A stretch of DNA of 7,802 bases from Candidatus Adiutrix sp. (lineage in GTDB: Bacteria > Desulfobacterota > Desulfarculia > Adiutricales > Adiutricaceae), in the NCBI GenBank assembly GCA_031286085.1, contig JAITUX010000101.1:1-7802 (forward strand). The letters run 5' to 3'. This document shows positions 6,496 through 7,802 of the stretch, piece after piece. The first letter of the stretch is position 1; each line of letters starts with the position of its first letter. Position numbers and translations under genes: made by a program. The notes under the pieces are model-generated. The model saw only the letters and a list, made by a program, of their open reading frames with translations. It ran no database searches and was not told the origin of the DNA.

Positions 6496-7308
6496 GTGCG
6501 GAGCCTTAAGTTTAAAAACAGAACGACCAAGCGGCGCGGTATATATATTTTGCCAAATATATTCACCACGTTAAGCTTGTTTTTCGGGTTTTATTCCATT
6601 CTGGCCGCCCTTGAGGCCCGCTACAGCTTGGCCGCGTGGTCCATCTTCATTTCCGCCCTCTGCGACGTTCTGGACGGCACCGTGGCCCGCATGACCAACA
6701 CCACCAGCCGCTTCGGCATGGAATACGACTCCCTGTGCGACTTGGTGGCCTTCGGAGCGGCCCCGGCGGTGCTGGCCTACCTTTGGGCCCTGACCCCCGG
6801 CGCCCTGAGCCCCCAACATCCCCGGCTGGGCGTGGCTGCGGCCTTTATTTTCCTGGCCTGCGGCGCCCTCCGGCTGGCCCGGTTCAATGTCTTTTCCGAA
6901 GCGCGCGACCCAGGATTCTTCCAAGGCCTGCCCATTCCCGGCGGCGCCATGATGATAGCCGCCACGGTGCTGTGGCACTACCGCCACGGCTACGCGGAAA
7001 AGCCCTCCAGCTTCCTGGTCCTGGGCCTGGTGCTGGCCTTGGCCTTTCTCATGGTCTCCAGCATGGATTACGTCAGTCACAAGAACAAGGTGCTGTTCCG
7101 CAACCGCCGGCCCTTTGAAACCCTGGTGGCCGTGGTGTTGTGCATGGGGCTGATCATCACCAAACACCGCGGCGCCTTTCTGCCCCTCGGCCTGGTTTAC
7201 CTGGCCAGCGGCCCGGTGGTGACGCTGGTGCGGGCCAGCCGGCGGCGGCGGGAACCGGAAACCCCGGCGACGCCCCCCCCCGCCGCTCCAGAGAAAGACG
7301 AAACTTGA
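6496..7308 (+). CDS. pssA: CDP-diacylglycerol--serine O-phosphatidyltransferase (type II)
   Basis: Integral membrane enzyme joining CDP-diacylglycerol and serine to give phosphatidylserine, the precursor of phosphatidylethanolamine. The predicted 270-aa protein contains the complete CDP-alcohol phosphatidyltransferase signature DxxDGxxARx8Gx3Dx3D: D57, D60, G61, A64, R65, G74, D78 and D82, which bind the divalent metal and CDP. The N-terminal YILPNIFTTLSLFFGFYSI and the several hydrophobic segments to about residue 245 fit the Bacillus-type (membrane) PssA, not the E. coli phospholipase-D-like enzyme. The C-terminal tail is basic, then Pro/Ala/Glu-rich, encoded across a C9 tract. The start is GTG, with GAGGG (6484-6488) 7 nt upstream; no upstream alternative fits. 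The first 35 codons are unusually AT-rich. The gene has its own promoter and its stop overlaps the next start by TTGA. No psd (decarboxylase) gene lies in the window. Confidence 0.93.
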   Translation: MRSLKFKNRTTKRRGIYILPNIFTTLSLFFGFYSILAALEARYSLAAWSIFISALCDVLDGTVARMTNTTSRFGMEYDSLCDLVAFGAAPAVLAYLWALTPGALSPQHPRLGVAAAFIFLACGALRLARFNVFSEARDPGFFQGLPIPGGAMMIAATVLWHYRHGYAEKPSSFLVLGLVLALAFLMVSSMDYVSHKNKVLFRNRRPFETLVAVVLCMGLIITKHRGAFLPLGLVYLASGPVVTLVRASRRRREPETPATPPPAAPEKDET

Positions 7309-7802
7309 ATTTTCTGCTGATCATAGCGGGCGCCGGCCTTATCCTGGCCGCCGGTTTCATCCTGAAGGGCCGAAAAAACCAGGCCGCCCGCAACGCCCGC
7401 TACCGCGCCCCCCGGCCGGCCATGAAGCTGAACCGGGCCTCGGCCGGCGCGGGCCGCTACGGGGGGCCGGCCCCGCTTTTATCCAAGGCGCGGCAGGCTT
7501 CCTCGCCGGTCGCGCCCATAATGCTGGGGGTGGTGCTCCTGGTGCTCAGCCTTTGGCTGGCCGCAGCCTATCTCCGGCCCTCGGCCGAATTGGCCCAAGC
7601 CGGAACCGCGGCTGTCCAGCCCTCCTCGCCGCCTCCCCAACTGGCCCAGGTCGGCACCCTGGCCGGTCGCCTCTCCGCCGCCCCGGAGCCCCCGGAGGAC
7701 ATAAACGCCGGGTCGGCCCAGCCTCCGCCGGCCGCCGTTCAGGAAGCCCCGCCTTCGCAGTCCGGCGGAGCCCGGGCCGCCGGCCTGGCCCAGGCCGCCG
7801 CC
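7305..7802 (+). CDS. Unknown membrane protein with two TM segments and Pro/Ala-rich region (partial)
   Basis: I do not recognise this protein. The reading frame is open from TTG 7305 to the window end (166 codons, no stop). The TTG overlaps the pssA stop (TTGA), suggesting translational coupling; the ribosome site is weak. Residues 3-20 (FLLIIAGAGLILAAGFIL) form a hydrophobic segment, then a basic loop (KGRKNQAARNARYR), then a second strong hydrophobic segment at about 70-90 (APIMLGVVLLVLSLWLAAAYL). From residue 91 on it is Ala/Pro/Gln/Ser-rich with little charge and looks like a flexible linker to a domain beyond the window. Such linkers occur in envelope proteins, for example those ending in SPOR or other peptidoglycan-binding domains, but no such domain is visible. 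An internal ATG at 7422 (residue 40) is an alternative start that would leave one TM segment. Codon usage matches the neighbours. Confidence 0.7.
   Translation, partial: MNFLLIIAGAGLILAAGFILKGRKNQAARNARYRAPRPAMKLNRASAGAGRYGGPAPLLSKARQASSPVAPIMLGVVLLVLSLWLAAAYLRPSAELAQAGTAAVQPSSPPPQLAQVGTLAGRLSAAPEPPEDINAGSAQPPPAAVQEAPPSQSGGARAAGLAQAAA

Overview
The window is a stretch of high-GC bacterial chromosome with only housekeeping genes and no sign of a mobile element, phage, CRISPR array or other accessory system. Likely source, by inference: a GC-rich anaerobe of the Desulfobacterota / deltaproteobacterial type. The hints are a RACo-like Fe-S ATPase (a family centred on anaerobic corrinoid metabolism), a full three-domain NifU paired with a NifS-type desulfurase, a Bacillus-type phosphatidylserine synthase and a Tyr-Gly-Thr-tuf cluster. 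No single gene fixes the taxonomy.

Left part (1-754, minus strand): translation genes. Reading leftwards, tRNA-Asp(GTC) is a self-contained unit with its own sigma70-type promoter and an intrinsic terminator. Directly behind that terminator a second promoter drives tRNA-Tyr(GTA), tRNA-Gly(TCC), tRNA-Thr(GGT) and tuf (EF-Tu, only the first 35 codons in the window). All four tRNAs encode their CCA ends. The Tyr-Gly-Thr-tuf order and the anticodons match the E. coli tufB operon.

Junction (703-830): the tRNA-Asp promoter and a rightward promoter diverge. A near-perfect 26-bp inverted repeat fills the gap between their -35 boxes. The rightward promoter lies so close to the next ATG that the mRNA would have a leader of only about 8-9 nt.

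Right part (831-7802, plus strand): a RACo-like [2Fe-2S]/ASKHA protein; pyrG (CTP synthase) with its own near-consensus promoter; a 95-bp GC-rich spacer; nifU and nifS, overlapping by ATGA (Fe-S scaffold and cysteine desulfurase); then an extended -10 promoter, pssA (phosphatidylserine synthase) and, overlapping by TTGA, the start of a two-TM protein of unknown function that runs off the end.

Points worth a second look: the palindrome between the divergent promoters, the orphan RACo-like activator with its near-leaderless start, a cysteine-rich C-terminal tail on NifS, unexpectedly frequent ATA isoleucine codons (including all three in the visible part of tuf), and a C9 tract near the end of pssA. 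I see no clear new multi-gene system here.
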